A stretch of 64,000 nucleotides of DNA. Source: Fusarium oxysporum f. sp. lycopersici 4287 (lineage: Eukaryota > Ascomycota > Sordariomycetes > Hypocreales > Nectriaceae). A program made the position numbers and the translations under genes. Where the stretch lies: positions 2,551,839 to 2,615,838 of the forward strand of contig NC_030989.1 of NCBI RefSeq assembly GCF_000149955.1, written 5' to 3'. Below are positions 23,727-34,145 of the stretch, piece after piece; positions within the stretch are counted from its first letter, which is position 1; each line of letters begins with the position of its first letter. The notes beneath the pieces are model-generated. The model was not told the origin of the DNA. It was given only the letters and a program-made list of their open reading frames with translations, and did not search any database.

Positions 23727-24249
23727 TTAATCCTCACTGGGCACAATCTCAACAGTCGCACCTGGTTCGGAATCTAGGTAAAAAGTGATTAGCAACGGTT
23801 ATTCCTGGGTTCAGGAAGACGTACTATCTGAGGTATAGCAGAGAAGTTGCTTGTTAAGGACAGCCAAGGGGCGGCCTTCCTCGTCAACAGGGTTACCTAT
23901 ACACCCACGTTAGAAATGTCAATCAATCTAGAGCACACTATCACCAACATGCAAACCTGAGCTGAGGCCCATTATCCCCTTCCTTGAGATAGACAGGGTA
24001 GAGCTCCTCTGCCTGGCCCCTTCTGAACCAAAAAACAGCCAAGGAAGGCGTTCTGGTACCAGGGACCTGGCCTTCAAGCTTGCTGCAGCCCATGGCCCAG
24101 TCACCGCTTATGAGGCGGTTTTCATTAAGCTCAAAGGTAGCTGGTTTCTCTCCAACTTGAGCGGGGCGGATCTCATCGCGGTCATTCTCTGGCTTGGTTA
24201 CGTGTTGGCCGTTGACGACGATGATGAAGTGCTTTGGAAGGGAAGACAT
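23727..24249 (-). CDS. Small hypothetical protein
   Basis: 139 aa from exons 24249-23949, 23896-23825 and 23773-23727. The first donor (GTTGGT) is weak but is the only one that keeps the frame to the second exon. No signal peptide, membrane segment or domain that I recognise. The sequence is mildly acidic and beta-rich in appearance, with a central G-D-W-A-M-G-C stretch and a Pro-Glu-Asp end. The ATG is the first with good context after an AT-rich 5' leader. I do not assign a function. Confidence 0.6.
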
Positions 24250-24995
24250 TTTGAAAAGTAGTAGACTTGTGAAGCTGAAATAGTGTTGATAGTCTTGTTG
24301 ATGAAACTTTTTTATGCGTTGATGAGACTGACTGAAGATGAAGGACGGGAGTGTGATGATATTTGTACTTCTCACAGGTCCTCCACGTGATGAAGCAGTT
24401 GACCTCTTCAATGTGATACTGGGTATTCGCAGAGCCGCAGTAATCCTGTAGCACCAATCCACCAGCCACTAATTATCATACGAGTTCCAAGAATATTCTA
24501 CGGCCAGAGTCTGGTGGAACGTTTATGAATTGTGATACACTACCGGTCAAGTTTCAACTGTTCATTCGGACCGAGGTGCAACAACGAACCGTTACAAGGC
24601 CGTGGCGGTGAGTACTTCAATTCTCTTCGGTAGTTACTATCGTGACCTTGTATGGACACTGTGAAAGATTGGACAAGCCTTGGCTGGCCACGTAAGGCTT
24701 CTGTGCCCAAGAAATGTCCAGGTCCATGGATTATTACACGAACACCAGTTCCCTTTTCAACCACAAGTGGTTATCGTGGTGAGGACGGTCCTGAGAGTTT
24801 GTGTCTGCTCAGCAGGGCTGTCCGTTGATATTTCAGCACAAGGAGGTGAATAGAGTTTGGTTGCGTATTCTGTCCCTAACGGGGCGGTAAGTTTAACAGA
24901 TACGCTTCCTAGTATCCATCCTTTATACCATGGTTAGATGGCGAGAGCTGTAAGCGCATCTCCATGAGTCTGCATTTCAAGGCAATAGCTTGTAA
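24250..24995. other. Gene-free interval
   Basis: Upstream of the small hypothetical gene and downstream of the dehydrogenase. Only short frames; nothing specific seen. Confidence 0.5.
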
Positions 24996-26099
24996 TTAAC
25001 TAGACTTCTGCTTCATGCTCTCTCGATATTTCAACATCCATCTCGCCGACTGCGCCACAACCGCATCGTGATCGGAAACAGGATTGAAGCTCAATCTCTT
25101 TCTAGCCTTTTCGATGCTGTGAGTATGCGTGTAGACGCAATACTCTAGTGAGACTCTTCGTAGCTCAACAGGCGGCTTAGCCGTGTTAAGAGTGAGTATC
25201 CAGAATGTCCACTCCGCTAAAAAGACTGCTACTATCATCACCCAGGCAGGCAGCACAATCACGTCCTTGAAGACATCTTCACCTCTGGCTGTTTTCCAGA
25301 TAACTCCCGTGTGATGCCAGAACGGTACTGGAGCTCCATCGGAGACATTGAAAGCTTCTCCATCAACTTTGCCGGATGCACGACTTGGGTCCAGGAGAGC
25401 TTTTGCAGCGAGAACATGTGCTATCGCATTGTTCTCCCCAGATACGACTTCCATGAGATTCTTCCCATCTCCGATCTGCACGAGCTTCTTGTTCTTGCAC
25501 ATATCGAGAACCTCAACCATGCCTTGGACATGTCTTTCTCCATAAGCGTGACCGGGTCGTAGAGTGACCGTACGTAGTCTTGGGCCATTGGCTCCCCGAA
25601 CTAGATTATCGCCAATTGCTTTTGTCCGATTGTACTCATTCGACTTGTCGTTGGGTGACCAAAGAGGATATGTCTCATCAGCATTTGTATGAGGCGGATT
25701 GGCGTACGCGTCAACACTAGAGGTGAAGACAAAGGCCTGAACAGCATCGCATTCAGACGCAACCGTAAGCAGGGCCTCAGTGCCCTTGACATTTGTCGCG
25801 TAAAATTCGCGCTCTCTGCTCATGGGCAATGCTGCGATCGGAGAAGCACAGTGAAAAATGACACTAGGTCGAATGTCATTCACTACTCCTCGCACAAATT
25901 CACCATCAGAGATATCCCCCTTGAAATACGAGGCGTTGTCGTGCCGGTTTCTGGATACATCCCGGTCCAGCACGTAGACCTCGCCGCTTTCGTCATCTTG
26001 GAGAAGTTGTCGTACGAGATGGTACCCGAGAAAACCGCAACCACCAACAACGAGGCTGGAGCTGATGATAGGTGTCGAGACCTTTCTTATGTCAGACAT
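24996..26099 (-). CDS. NAD(P)-dependent 3-beta-hydroxysteroid dehydrogenase / sterol-4-carboxylate dehydrogenase-like
   Basis: Extended short-chain dehydrogenase of the 3-beta-HSD family, which oxidises a 3-hydroxy sterol or a related NAD(P)-linked substrate. Single exon, 367 aa. The nucleotide-binding GGCGFLG is at residues 19-25. The catalytic Tyr156-x3-Lys160 (YNRTK) follows the Ser of VFTSSVDAY. A hydrophobic segment around residues 285-305 suggests ER-membrane anchoring, as in ERG26-type sterol dehydrogenases. It is probably a paralogue rather than the housekeeping ERG26, because conserved core motifs are present but the rest is divergent. It is divergently transcribed from a Zn2Cys6 regulator, which may control it. 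Confidence 0.85.
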   Translation of the reverse strand: MSDIRKVSTPIISSSLVVGGCGFLGYHLVRQLLQDDESGEVYVLDRDVSRNRHDNASYFKGDISDGEFVRGVVNDIRPSVIFHCASPIAALPMSREREFYATNVKGTEALLTVASECDAVQAFVFTSSVDAYANPPHTNADETYPLWSPNDKSNEYNRTKAIGDNLVRGANGPRLRTVTLRPGHAYGERHVQGMVEVLDMCKNKKLVQIGDGKNLMEVVSGENNAIAHVLAAKALLDPSRASGKVDGEAFNVSDGAPVPFWHHTGVIWKTARGEDVFKDVIVLPAWVMIVAVFLAEWTFWILTLNTAKPPVELRRVSLEYCVYTHTHSIEKARKRLSFNPVSDHDAVVAQSARWMLKYRESMKQKSS

Positions 26100-26218
26100 T
26101 ACTCAGATTCTGTTGGTGGAAGTGGTAGCTTGGAGAGAGAAGGGTGCTGTTTTCTGGGTTGGGAGATCATTTTGAGTGGCTGCGTGGTTACCCCGACGCA
26201 TCCGTTGTTACATCGATC

Positions 26219-26245
26219 TCCGACGGATCTGAGACATCCGACGGA
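26219..26245. promoter_or_regulatory. Two identical TCCGACGGA palindromes, 18 bp apart
   Basis: TCCGACGGA occurs at 26219-26227 and 26237-26245 in the 687-bp divergent region (26100-26786) between the dehydrogenase and the Zn2Cys6 gene, 120-146 bp before the dehydrogenase ATG. Each contains CCG-A-CGG, two inverted CGG triplets, the half-site type bound by Zn2Cys6 dimers. A binding role is inferred. The rest of the divergent region shows nothing else. Confidence 0.45.
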
Positions 26246-26786
26246 TATGCAAATAACTATGTGCCAATTCGTCTCTGCATAAAAAATATGTCATTTGCCA
26301 CGTCGTTCGTTGCTTCTGCTCTCTTGCTCTAGAATCTCTCCAATCGCCGCCTCCCGTTCCTCGAGTAATGAAACTGGACTAGCCAACTTGCAAACGCCAA
26401 CATCATATGAGACACACTACTGTTGCGATTGGTCTGTTGATAAACAAGCACAACTGGAACGGTAACGCCAAAATGCACTCGACACCAGGCTCTGAGGGTC
26501 GGTTCTTGCTTCTCTTCTCTCGACATTGGCCATACCCCACGTAAGCTCTCTGTGTTTCGTTCAAAAGTTGATCCGAGGACATTCACGAGCCACTTTACCT
26601 TGAGCATTGATTCGCCGGTTCGTTTGGGCCATCTCCACACTATTACATTAGGCCTAGTGCGCGATCCTTCCAGCAGGGATCGGAATGACATCTAAACGAC
26701 AGGGCCGCTTATCCAACTCATTCATCCTGTCATCTGCAAATTCTTGCATCCCTACACAAAACCTCGTATGGGCATCTTGAGCTGAT

Positions 26787-28606
26787 ATGACAAGAGTGAA
26801 GCCTGGGCAACGCCAGAGGGCTAGAACTGCCAAAGTGAAAACCGGATGCGGCACTTGCAAGTGAGTGCATTATCAATGGCTTGTAAACGAGGTGACTAAC
26901 CATTACGAACTGCAGGAGTACGTCATGTCTTCTACTTTCCATTGGCGTGAACTGCAGTCCTAACTGGAGTAGTCCGCAGAGTTAAATGTGACGAAGCTCG
27001 TCCAGCCTGTACAAGATGTATATCCTTTACATAGCTCGACACATGGATCAATGACTGACTGGCTAACTGCAGGTACATCTACTGGCCGGAAATGCGACGG
27101 TTATCAAACCAGCACAGCTAGCCCCCCGGCTGCATCTTCACCATCAACCGTTTCCTCCCCAACCTCCGTCATCTCCACATATACTACTCAACCCGAGGCG
27201 CAATCATTCCAGTTCTTCGTCGAGAAGACCCTAGTCAACTTCCAGACCTTCTTTGAAGATGACTTATGGAATAGAAGGGTTCTTCAAGTAGCTCAGTCAA
27301 CAGATTGCATAAGACATGCTGTCGTTGCCTTGGCTTATTACCATCAGCTCTATCTTACTCATGAACAGTGGCGAAGTCTTGAGTCTGTATCTGCACTGAA
27401 GCATTACAACCTTGCCATAAGGGAGCTTCTTAACCCATCACCTGATACTTCGTCACAGGGCCATATCCTTGTCCTGTCATGTTTGATTTTCATCTGCATT
27501 GAGGTAACTTGTTTCCCTCATACTTCTTGGTTTATGTTAACCCATGTCAAGCTTCTTCATGGCAAGACGGACTCGGCTATTAGTCTCTTCAGATACGGCT
27601 GCCGGATGATCCATCAGTTCAGAAAGACTTTCTCGACCAACAGAGGCCACGGTTCTCATACCAAGTCTGACGTCGAAGCGACCTTCAATCTTGCTGATGC
27701 CTGCTTCAGACGTATTGCGGTCCAACTTCTTATGGTGTGTCTTCACCATATGTACTTGCGTAGCTTTTACAATTTTCACTAACTTCTCCACAGCTCATGG
27801 GTGACGTTGATGCCGGCCTTTGGTCCTCATACTACGAAACTTTCAGCAATACACTTCCGCCTCCTGAAACTTCATTTTCATCCCTTTCTGATGCAAGAGA
27901 AGCCATACTGGAGCTTCTTGTTGAACAGGCCAGCCCTGGTTTGAAGGGAAAGCCAATCTACGAAACAATCTCACATGCTTCAAAGGTCGAGCAGTGGGGC
28001 CAGTCATTTGATAACCTTTTGACTGAGCTTGGGAATAGTGGCAAATCGTTCAGTGCCGGTGACAAACGGGCAATCGCCCTGCTGCAGCTTCATCGAAAGT
28101 ACCTGGAAATCAACGTCGCGAAGTACCTGCACGGCCAAGGCGACCCATGCTTTTGGGATCGTTTCACCGCTGAGTTTGACGAGATTGTCAACTACGCCGC
28201 CACAGCAGCCGGACTTGACAATAACTACACTCAAAGAAACTGGGCCAACGATTCTCCCTCAGAGGCATATTTCCACGTCGATCTCGGGTATACATCAGTC
28301 TTAGTTTCAGTCATCGCACGATGCCGTGATCCATCCGTTCGAAGAAGAGCCATTGCAGTCATGCTAGCAGAGCGTGTACAAGAAGGGGTATTCAATGGAT
28401 CTCAGTCAGCCAGAGTAGGGGCAAGAGTGATGGAACTTGAAGAGGCCAGGAGTGGAAGGGAGGTTAAGTGTAGTGGTGATATACCTGAGGAGGCGAGAGT
28501 AAGGACCATTCGTGTGCATTTGTTGGGGCCTGAAAATAAGAAGGTGAAGATGGTGTATGGTTTTGACAAGGGATATTGGGAAGAGGTAAGGGAGATGGCT
28601 GAGTAG
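26787..28606 (+). CDS. Zn2Cys6 transcription factor with fungal-specific C-terminal domain
   Basis: Nuclear DNA-binding regulator, 515 aa. Exons: 26787-26860, 26916-26917, 26973-27017, 27073-27503, 27552-27734 and 27794-28606. The zinc cluster (GCGTCKIRRVKCDE, then ACTRC and KCDGY) is complete only if a 2-nt exon at 26916-26917 is used between two 55-nt introns. Both introns have GT...AG ends and CTAAC-like branch points. Removing the 48-nt intron after 27503 is frame-neutral but improves the match (F-I-C-I-E followed by L-L-H-G). The rest matches the fungal regulators with an 'STGRKCDGY' linker and an alpha-helical fungal-specific trans domain. Likely target: its own divergent neighbour (inference). 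Confidence 0.82.
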
Positions 28607-28973
28607 ACGCATGAATAAAGCTAAAGTTCATCATATGAATGCGCACAGACTACAGGGCTATATTGTTCTAAGCCTCCATCGCATTGTGCCCAAACGAACT
28701 GACCAACCAGAGCATAGCATGATTTTAGGATGGGGATTACGCCAGAGCTTAACGACACCAACCAAACCTCGAATATTGACCTTAGCACTGCAAGAAACGA
28801 CGATCTTTCTATTCAGTTGCAGAGGGATTGATCGAAGGATTTGTTTCATCGTTAGTTCTGTTCATCACAGGATCCTATGAGTCTACGCCGCGTTGGCCAC
28901 CTGCGCTCAGCACTGAGTTTGACATATAAAATACCTGGAGTTCCCTCTGTGCTGTTCTTTTTATGATTCCTAC
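28607..28973. promoter_or_regulatory. Intergenic region with TATA box
   Basis: 3' flank of the regulator and promoter of the aspartic protease gene. TATAAA lies at 28925-28930, about 45 bp before the first ATG, which implies a short 5' leader. Nothing else seen. Confidence 0.45.
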
Positions 28974-30604
28974 ATGTCTAACTCATCACAAACCCTCGAG
29001 ATGCGATCTGTATTCCTTACTGCGCTCCCATTGGGTGCGTTTCCCATTCTTATCTTGCCATGCTCGGCGACCTTTGAAGCATCTGGTCATGGACATATCG
29101 AGTATCCCATAAGGCACATTCCGCGATCAGTCAGCTCCTTCGGTGAAGTCTTCATCAACAACGAGAAATGGCTCTACACAGTCGAGAGTAGGCCCAGCCC
29201 GAACCTGCTGCCGTTATTATATGTATTAACCGAAGTTAGTCGCTATTGGAAACCCACCACAAAAGACATTAGTCCAAGTCGATACTGGTTCAAGCGACCT
29301 CTGGGTCAACGCAAACTGTTCCTCGGCCCCGGCTGAATTCGGTCAGCAAGAGTTATGTGAGGAAGTCCCCCGGTTTGACCATAGGCTATCGAACTCTAGT
29401 AAGGGCCCCCTTGGCTTGAAGCTGTTGGGATATGGGTCTGGCGATGAGCTTAATGGTGCTTTGGTGGACATTTATCAAGATACAGTGACTATCGGAGGTA
29501 AGTCAAGACAAGCCAAATAGGGAATGGCACTGACTTCTCCTGCATAGACATCAAGGTTAGGAACCAGATGTTCGGCGTCGCTTCCAATAGCCGAGGTTTG
29601 CCGATTGGTATCATGGGTCTTGGTCCAGGTTTCAACGGTTCATTCGCTGTCAACGAATCACATCCTCTTCTTTTAGACTCTATGGCGATTCAAGGAGCTA
29701 TCACTAGCAGAGTCTATAGTCTCGCACTTGGTACCGCCGATGACAAGCAAGGTCTGTACACTATGCCGCCAGCAAGGTTTGTATCCATTTACTGACACTT
29801 GCACGTGCAGGCTCTCTAATCTTTGGTGGTCTTGACAAAGGCAGGTTTTTTGGAACCTTGTACAAGACTCCAATCGTGAAGAGTCGAGACGGCGGTTCGA
29901 GGTGATTATATCACAGCCCTATTCACTGTATAATGAACTGACGTTTGAAGGCTCACAATCAACATCTCCTCCATTGGTGCCGACGCAGGTAACGGTAGCA
30001 CCAAGGCCTATCCTCTGAAAGACACCAACTTCCACTTAGATAGCGGCCACACCTTCTCCAAACTCAACAAAGAACTCGCCGAGCAAATCTTCCGAGATGT
30101 TGGTGCCGAGCTTGATAGGGAGCTAGGGTTCTACATGGTCGACTGCAAACTCCGAGATCATGCAGGGGGGCTCGTTCTTAACTTCGGAGAAAATACAACC
30201 ATCACTGTTCCGCTTCGGGAGCTCATATACACAGCTCAAGGGCTCTGCGCAGTTGGAGTTGAGCCTGTTGAGGAGGGTAAACAGCAGATCCTTGGGGATA
30301 GCTTCTTGAGAGCTGCTTATGGTGAGTTCTTGCAGATAATATCGGAGAAAAATTTTAACAATGGCCTCTAGTTGTATTCGACTTTGATAACAAGAATGTG
30401 CATATTGCTCAGGCTGCCAACTGTACTTCGGAGATCGTGGCCATCGGAGCAGGAAGCGATGCTGTTCCCTCTGTAACCGGCAACTGTCAAGCTCCGGGTT
30501 TTGGTACAGGGAAAGTTTCTGCTGCGGCTCATTGTTTTCCAAGTGGGATTCTAGGTAGCCTAGTTCTAGCTTCAGCCGCAATTGCTATGTTGTCGGCCCT
30601 GTAG
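28974..30604 (+). CDS. Secreted, probably GPI-anchored aspartic protease (yapsin-like)
   Basis: Pepsin-family endopeptidase of the cell surface, 456 aa. Exons: 28974-29187, 29240-29497, 29548-29751, 29811-29901, 29951-30321 and 30372-30604. The first intron must end at 29239 so that the conserved V-E-I-A-I-G-N-P-P-Q strand is included. Catalytic Asp86 is in DTGSSDLW; the second catalytic Asp is Asp286 in DSG (Ser in place of the common Thr). An N-terminal hydrophobic signal precedes the catalytic core with little propeptide. The C-terminus is a hydrophobic helix after small residues, as in GPI-anchor signals. In-frame ATG 29001 has a better context and would shorten the protein by nine residues. 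Confidence 0.85.
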
Positions 30605-31104
30605 GGGAGTTCAAGATGGGTGCTAAGTCGTGATGAAGTGCGTACCTGAAGTTCAAGCTCTCTTAGCAGAGTATAGATCTTTCGGTGGTGATGTTGCTAG
30701 CTGGAAGACAAGACAAAGGCGTCCCATTGAACCGGAGGTTGTCAAATGGCTTGAGAATAATTATCGCCTGCAGGGGAATAGATGCGAGTACGAAAATAAG
30801 CACAGTTGTGGCTTGTGCGATCACTGATGTCCAATCAAAAGTGTCAATGGATGATTCATCGTGAAATGATCCATTTCCGGTTAGTTCAGATCTCGCCAAG
30901 GTCAATCAGAGATCAACCAGCCTATTAGATTTCTCCTTTAGAATCACTCAACTGCAGCTCGAGAGTCATAGATAATGAGGCTATCCTCGAAAAAGAAGTC
31001 GACTCATCTCGATTCACCCACTTCAGTATTATAATAACTGCATCAAACCCGCCATTCTCTTCAAGTCCATCACCATTCACCTCCATTCTCTCAAGACCTA
31101 ACAC
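30605..31104. other. Gene-free interval
   Basis: The short frames at 30630-30905 have no support. Promoter side of the glycosyltransferase gene; nothing specific seen. Confidence 0.5.
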
Positions 31105-32358
31105 ATGAGCCGAACATCAACTCTCCGACCGACTTCTACATTTACAACAATGGGCAAATTCACAATCCCCAAGTGCGCTACAGGCCTGCGCGAAATCGAG
31201 CCTTCACTACTAGATCTCCGCCCCGACTCTGAAATCATCGCTCAACTCCAAACATACCAACCCATCACCTCGGAGAAGAATGTCTGGGCAGTCTGGGACA
31301 AAGGCTTTTACGCAATGTACCCCAGCCATCAACGGACAGTGATCAACTGGGTCAGACGCCTCGGTCCTTCATGGACCGTCCGTCTAGTAGATTTCGTCGA
31401 AGACTCGCCTAACAACATTTTCAAGTTTGTTGGCAAAGAGTGGTTTCCGGAAGCCTTTGTCAATAAAACCATGGATGGGGTGCACACCCCTCAACATGCC
31501 GCGGATCTTGCTCGCCTTCCCCTTATTTATGAACATGGCGGAGTTTGGATGGATGTTAGCAATATGCTCCATATTCATCTTGATACGCTGTTCTGGGATC
31601 ACATTGCATCGCCTGATACGCCTTATGAAATGACTGCATGGGTCATTACAGGCCAAATCAGAGCCAAATGGGGCGACTTTGGCAACTTCATGTTCGCTGC
31701 TCGCAAGAACTGCGAGTTTATCAAGAACTGGCACGAGGGTTACAAAGAGCTATGGAAGGGCCGAACGAATGTCGATGGATTTCACAAGCATCCTCTCATT
31801 GCTGAGATCGGTCTCGCTGAAGGTCTTGCAAATCCTGAGGATGAGAATCAGATCTACTTTATGACAGACTATGTCTCACAAATGGTCATCGGTGACCGTA
31901 CTCGCAACCTTGTCGATGTTACCACCGGCTTCAACGGCCGTGAGTTCTGGGAGAACAAAGTCTTCATGGTGGAAGGCATCGAAAACGGTATTCTCGGTGC
32001 TCTCAAGACAAACCTAGACGGTCAGAAGCAAGCCGACTATTTCCTCACACGACTTGACGAGCCTGACCTCGACAAGAGAAGTGAAGCTGAAGCCTTCATG
32101 GTGGAAATGCTCGAGAAGAGTCACATGTACAAGATGTATCACAACTCAATGGGCGATCGTCCAGCTTTGGGCGATCTCGTCAAGAAGAAGGAGAATCACG
32201 ATATCACATACCGTCCTGGGACTTTTGGAGAGTTGTACAGATATGGAACTGTGCATTGGGAACCAACCAGGGAGGTTATGAGATTGGAGCCACAGAGAAA
32301 TGGCGATGAAATGATATACGGTACACCTACGAAAACTGCTGCTCAAGTTAAGAATTAG
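31105..32358 (+). CDS. Capsular-polysaccharide-synthesis-type glycosyltransferase
   Basis: 417 aa, single exon. The conserved block ADLARLPLIYEHGGVWMDV (about residues 133-151) with its D-x-S end is the sugar-nucleotide binding region of the Caps_synth/GT32-like group, which transfers a hexose to a glycan. An aspartate-rich TGQIRAKWGDFGN stretch follows. No signal peptide or membrane helix is evident, so it may act in the cytosol or be anchored by partners. The fungal homologues I know are mostly uncharacterised. A second in-frame ATG at 31150 (after a Ser/Thr-rich stretch) is an alternative start with good context. It is convergent to the DUF2306 gene. Confidence 0.8.
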   Translation: MSRTSTLRPTSTFTTMGKFTIPKCATGLREIEPSLLDLRPDSEIIAQLQTYQPITSEKNVWAVWDKGFYAMYPSHQRTVINWVRRLGPSWTVRLVDFVEDSPNNIFKFVGKEWFPEAFVNKTMDGVHTPQHAADLARLPLIYEHGGVWMDVSNMLHIHLDTLFWDHIASPDTPYEMTAWVITGQIRAKWGDFGNFMFAARKNCEFIKNWHEGYKELWKGRTNVDGFHKHPLIAEIGLAEGLANPEDENQIYFMTDYVSQMVIGDRTRNLVDVTTGFNGREFWENKVFMVEGIENGILGALKTNLDGQKQADYFLTRLDEPDLDKRSEAEAFMVEMLEKSHMYKMYHNSMGDRPALGDLVKKKENHDITYRPGTFGELYRYGTVHWEPTREVMRLEPQRNGDEMIYGTPTKTAAQVKN

Positions 32359-32527
32359 AAGGCTACAGAGAGGTATAGAGGCCCATGCATGGACGGGTTA
32401 GATACGGCGTATTATAATAAAACGATTCTATGTTTCCAAACCTTACTTTCGAGTTATACTTTGTGATACTTTTATAGCTATATATACATACTTTCTAGTT
32501 ACTATACATACCCATATCTCTAATCTT

Positions 32528-33496
32528 TCACCAAACTTTCAGTTTTCGGGCAGGTGCAGTTTTCCATATCTAGTTTGCCGTCAGATTCCAATAACAAAAA
32601 CACCAGAAAGGAACTTACATAGATTTCTATCCCAATTGCATTAGTAAGAAAACCGAGCCAACCTCCAACAGCATATCCGACTCTCAAAGCAGCCGTTATA
32701 CCTGGCAAATCATTCAGATCCCAATTCGTCGTCACAAGCGCTTCTTGCAACAGATTCTCGCCCGAAACATAAGCTGCACAACTTGGATATGGGTTCTGCC
32801 TCGTTCCGGGGAAACTTTCGTGTAGGTACTCAATAACTGCGCATGGCAAACTCATAGTCATCGATCTGGAACGTTGGCCTATAATATGAGCCAGAGAGAT
32901 GAGGATCACTCTCATTGTAATTATTGATGTTGCCTTTACACGTGAGTAGCTTTTCAGTCTTTAGCTGGCGGAAGGCTCACCCAGAACCAGGCCCTCAGCA
33001 TCCAAACACGATGCTTCTCAATCTCTTTGTTCTTGATACTGACATAACCCTTGACCGTTGCAGTAGTAACCAGCGTCGCAAGAGTCCATGTCCCAATCCT
33101 ATTCGAGAATATCCCACCCATAGCCTTACTCTCGATAATCAATGCGGCAACCGTTCCCAATGCTGAGAGGACCAGGACTACATATCCATTCACGTGATGG
33201 AACCTGATATACTTCGGTCTTCGAAGAGCCGGTATGAACTGGAAACATACAAGAGCCCCTGCGGGTAGGAACGTCGCCAGATGTAACAGCATGCCAGAGC
33301 GCATAAGGCCTGGCTTCTGAAATACATAACATTCTCCCGGTACAGACGACGGATCTCCCTCTTTGCAGAAGAAACCATCAATGTCCATCAGGCGAATCTG
33401 AAGAGTTGAGAAGAGAAAGAGGATGCCGCCGAAGATGCAGAATAGGACGAAGGACGTCGTGTTAGTGAAGCCAAGACGGCTTTTGAGGGCGGCCAT
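32528..33496 (-). CDS. DUF2306-type multi-spanning membrane protein
   Basis: 290 aa from exons 33496-32981, 32933-32619 and 32569-32528. The last exon uses a consensus GTAAGT donor; without splicing the frame would run on for a few Cys-rich codons instead. About seven hydrophobic segments are visible. The K-H-R-V-W-M-L-R-A motif is typical of the DUF2306 family (cytochrome b561-like architecture), whose function is not established. A His-His pair (F-H-H-V-N-G) lies in a membrane helix and could bind haem, as in related families. A TATA-like element lies about 110 bp upstream. The 3' end is about 170 bp from that of the convergent glycosyltransferase. Confidence 0.78.
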
Positions 33497-34145
33497 TTTC
33501 GCGGCACGACAATTGACACTTCACTGAAATCTCGTTGAAGTCTACCTATTCATACGAGAAACGAAAAGAATTGATGTTTGTGGTGGGCTGGTGCTTACGT
33601 GTGTTTTATATCCCGGAGGAGATTTGATGCTATACTCTTTCTGGTCCTGAAGGATTCACCCGCTTGATTCTGACCTATTATATCGAGTCAATCGCGAGGA
33701 TGAACAGGGGTTCACGGCACTCAGTGTCTAGTTAGATACGGTCTTATTGGTTGGTAATGGACAGTCGCAATTCCGCGCGTCTGCGTGAGTTATCATGCTG
33801 TGCCGGTGGTTTCTCTATTCGGATGAGGTGTCTTTCACATGTACAGCAGTAACAAATAGTAGATAGTATTCCCCCTGTATAAAAGTAATAGCCATAGTCA
33901 TAGACCCTAGGTCCCAATTGGCAATCATAGAACATGCAATTGCGTTGAAGTTATGTCAAGGACCCAGTTGAAGCAGCAGCTCAGATGTGTTATTTGCAAT
34001 TGAGACTTGTGGCTGAGAGCTTTTATCACCACAGAGAACTTAGAAGCAGCCCAGTTTGATCCAAACCCCTAAGAACATACCTATCTCGCTTCGCTGTCCT
34101 CTTCAAGCTATTCGGGCAGCTCACGAACACTCTGTCGCTTTACCT
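33497..34145. other. Gene-free interval
   Basis: Contains the TATA-like element for DUF2306 (near 33605-33612) and the 3' flank of the SCS beta gene. No gene supported. Confidence 0.5.

Noticed and set aside
29188..29285. Longer first intron of the aspartic protease ending just before TCCAAGTCGATAC
   Set aside because: It also keeps frame but deletes the conserved I-G-N-P-P-Q strand; the earlier acceptor at 29239 restores it.
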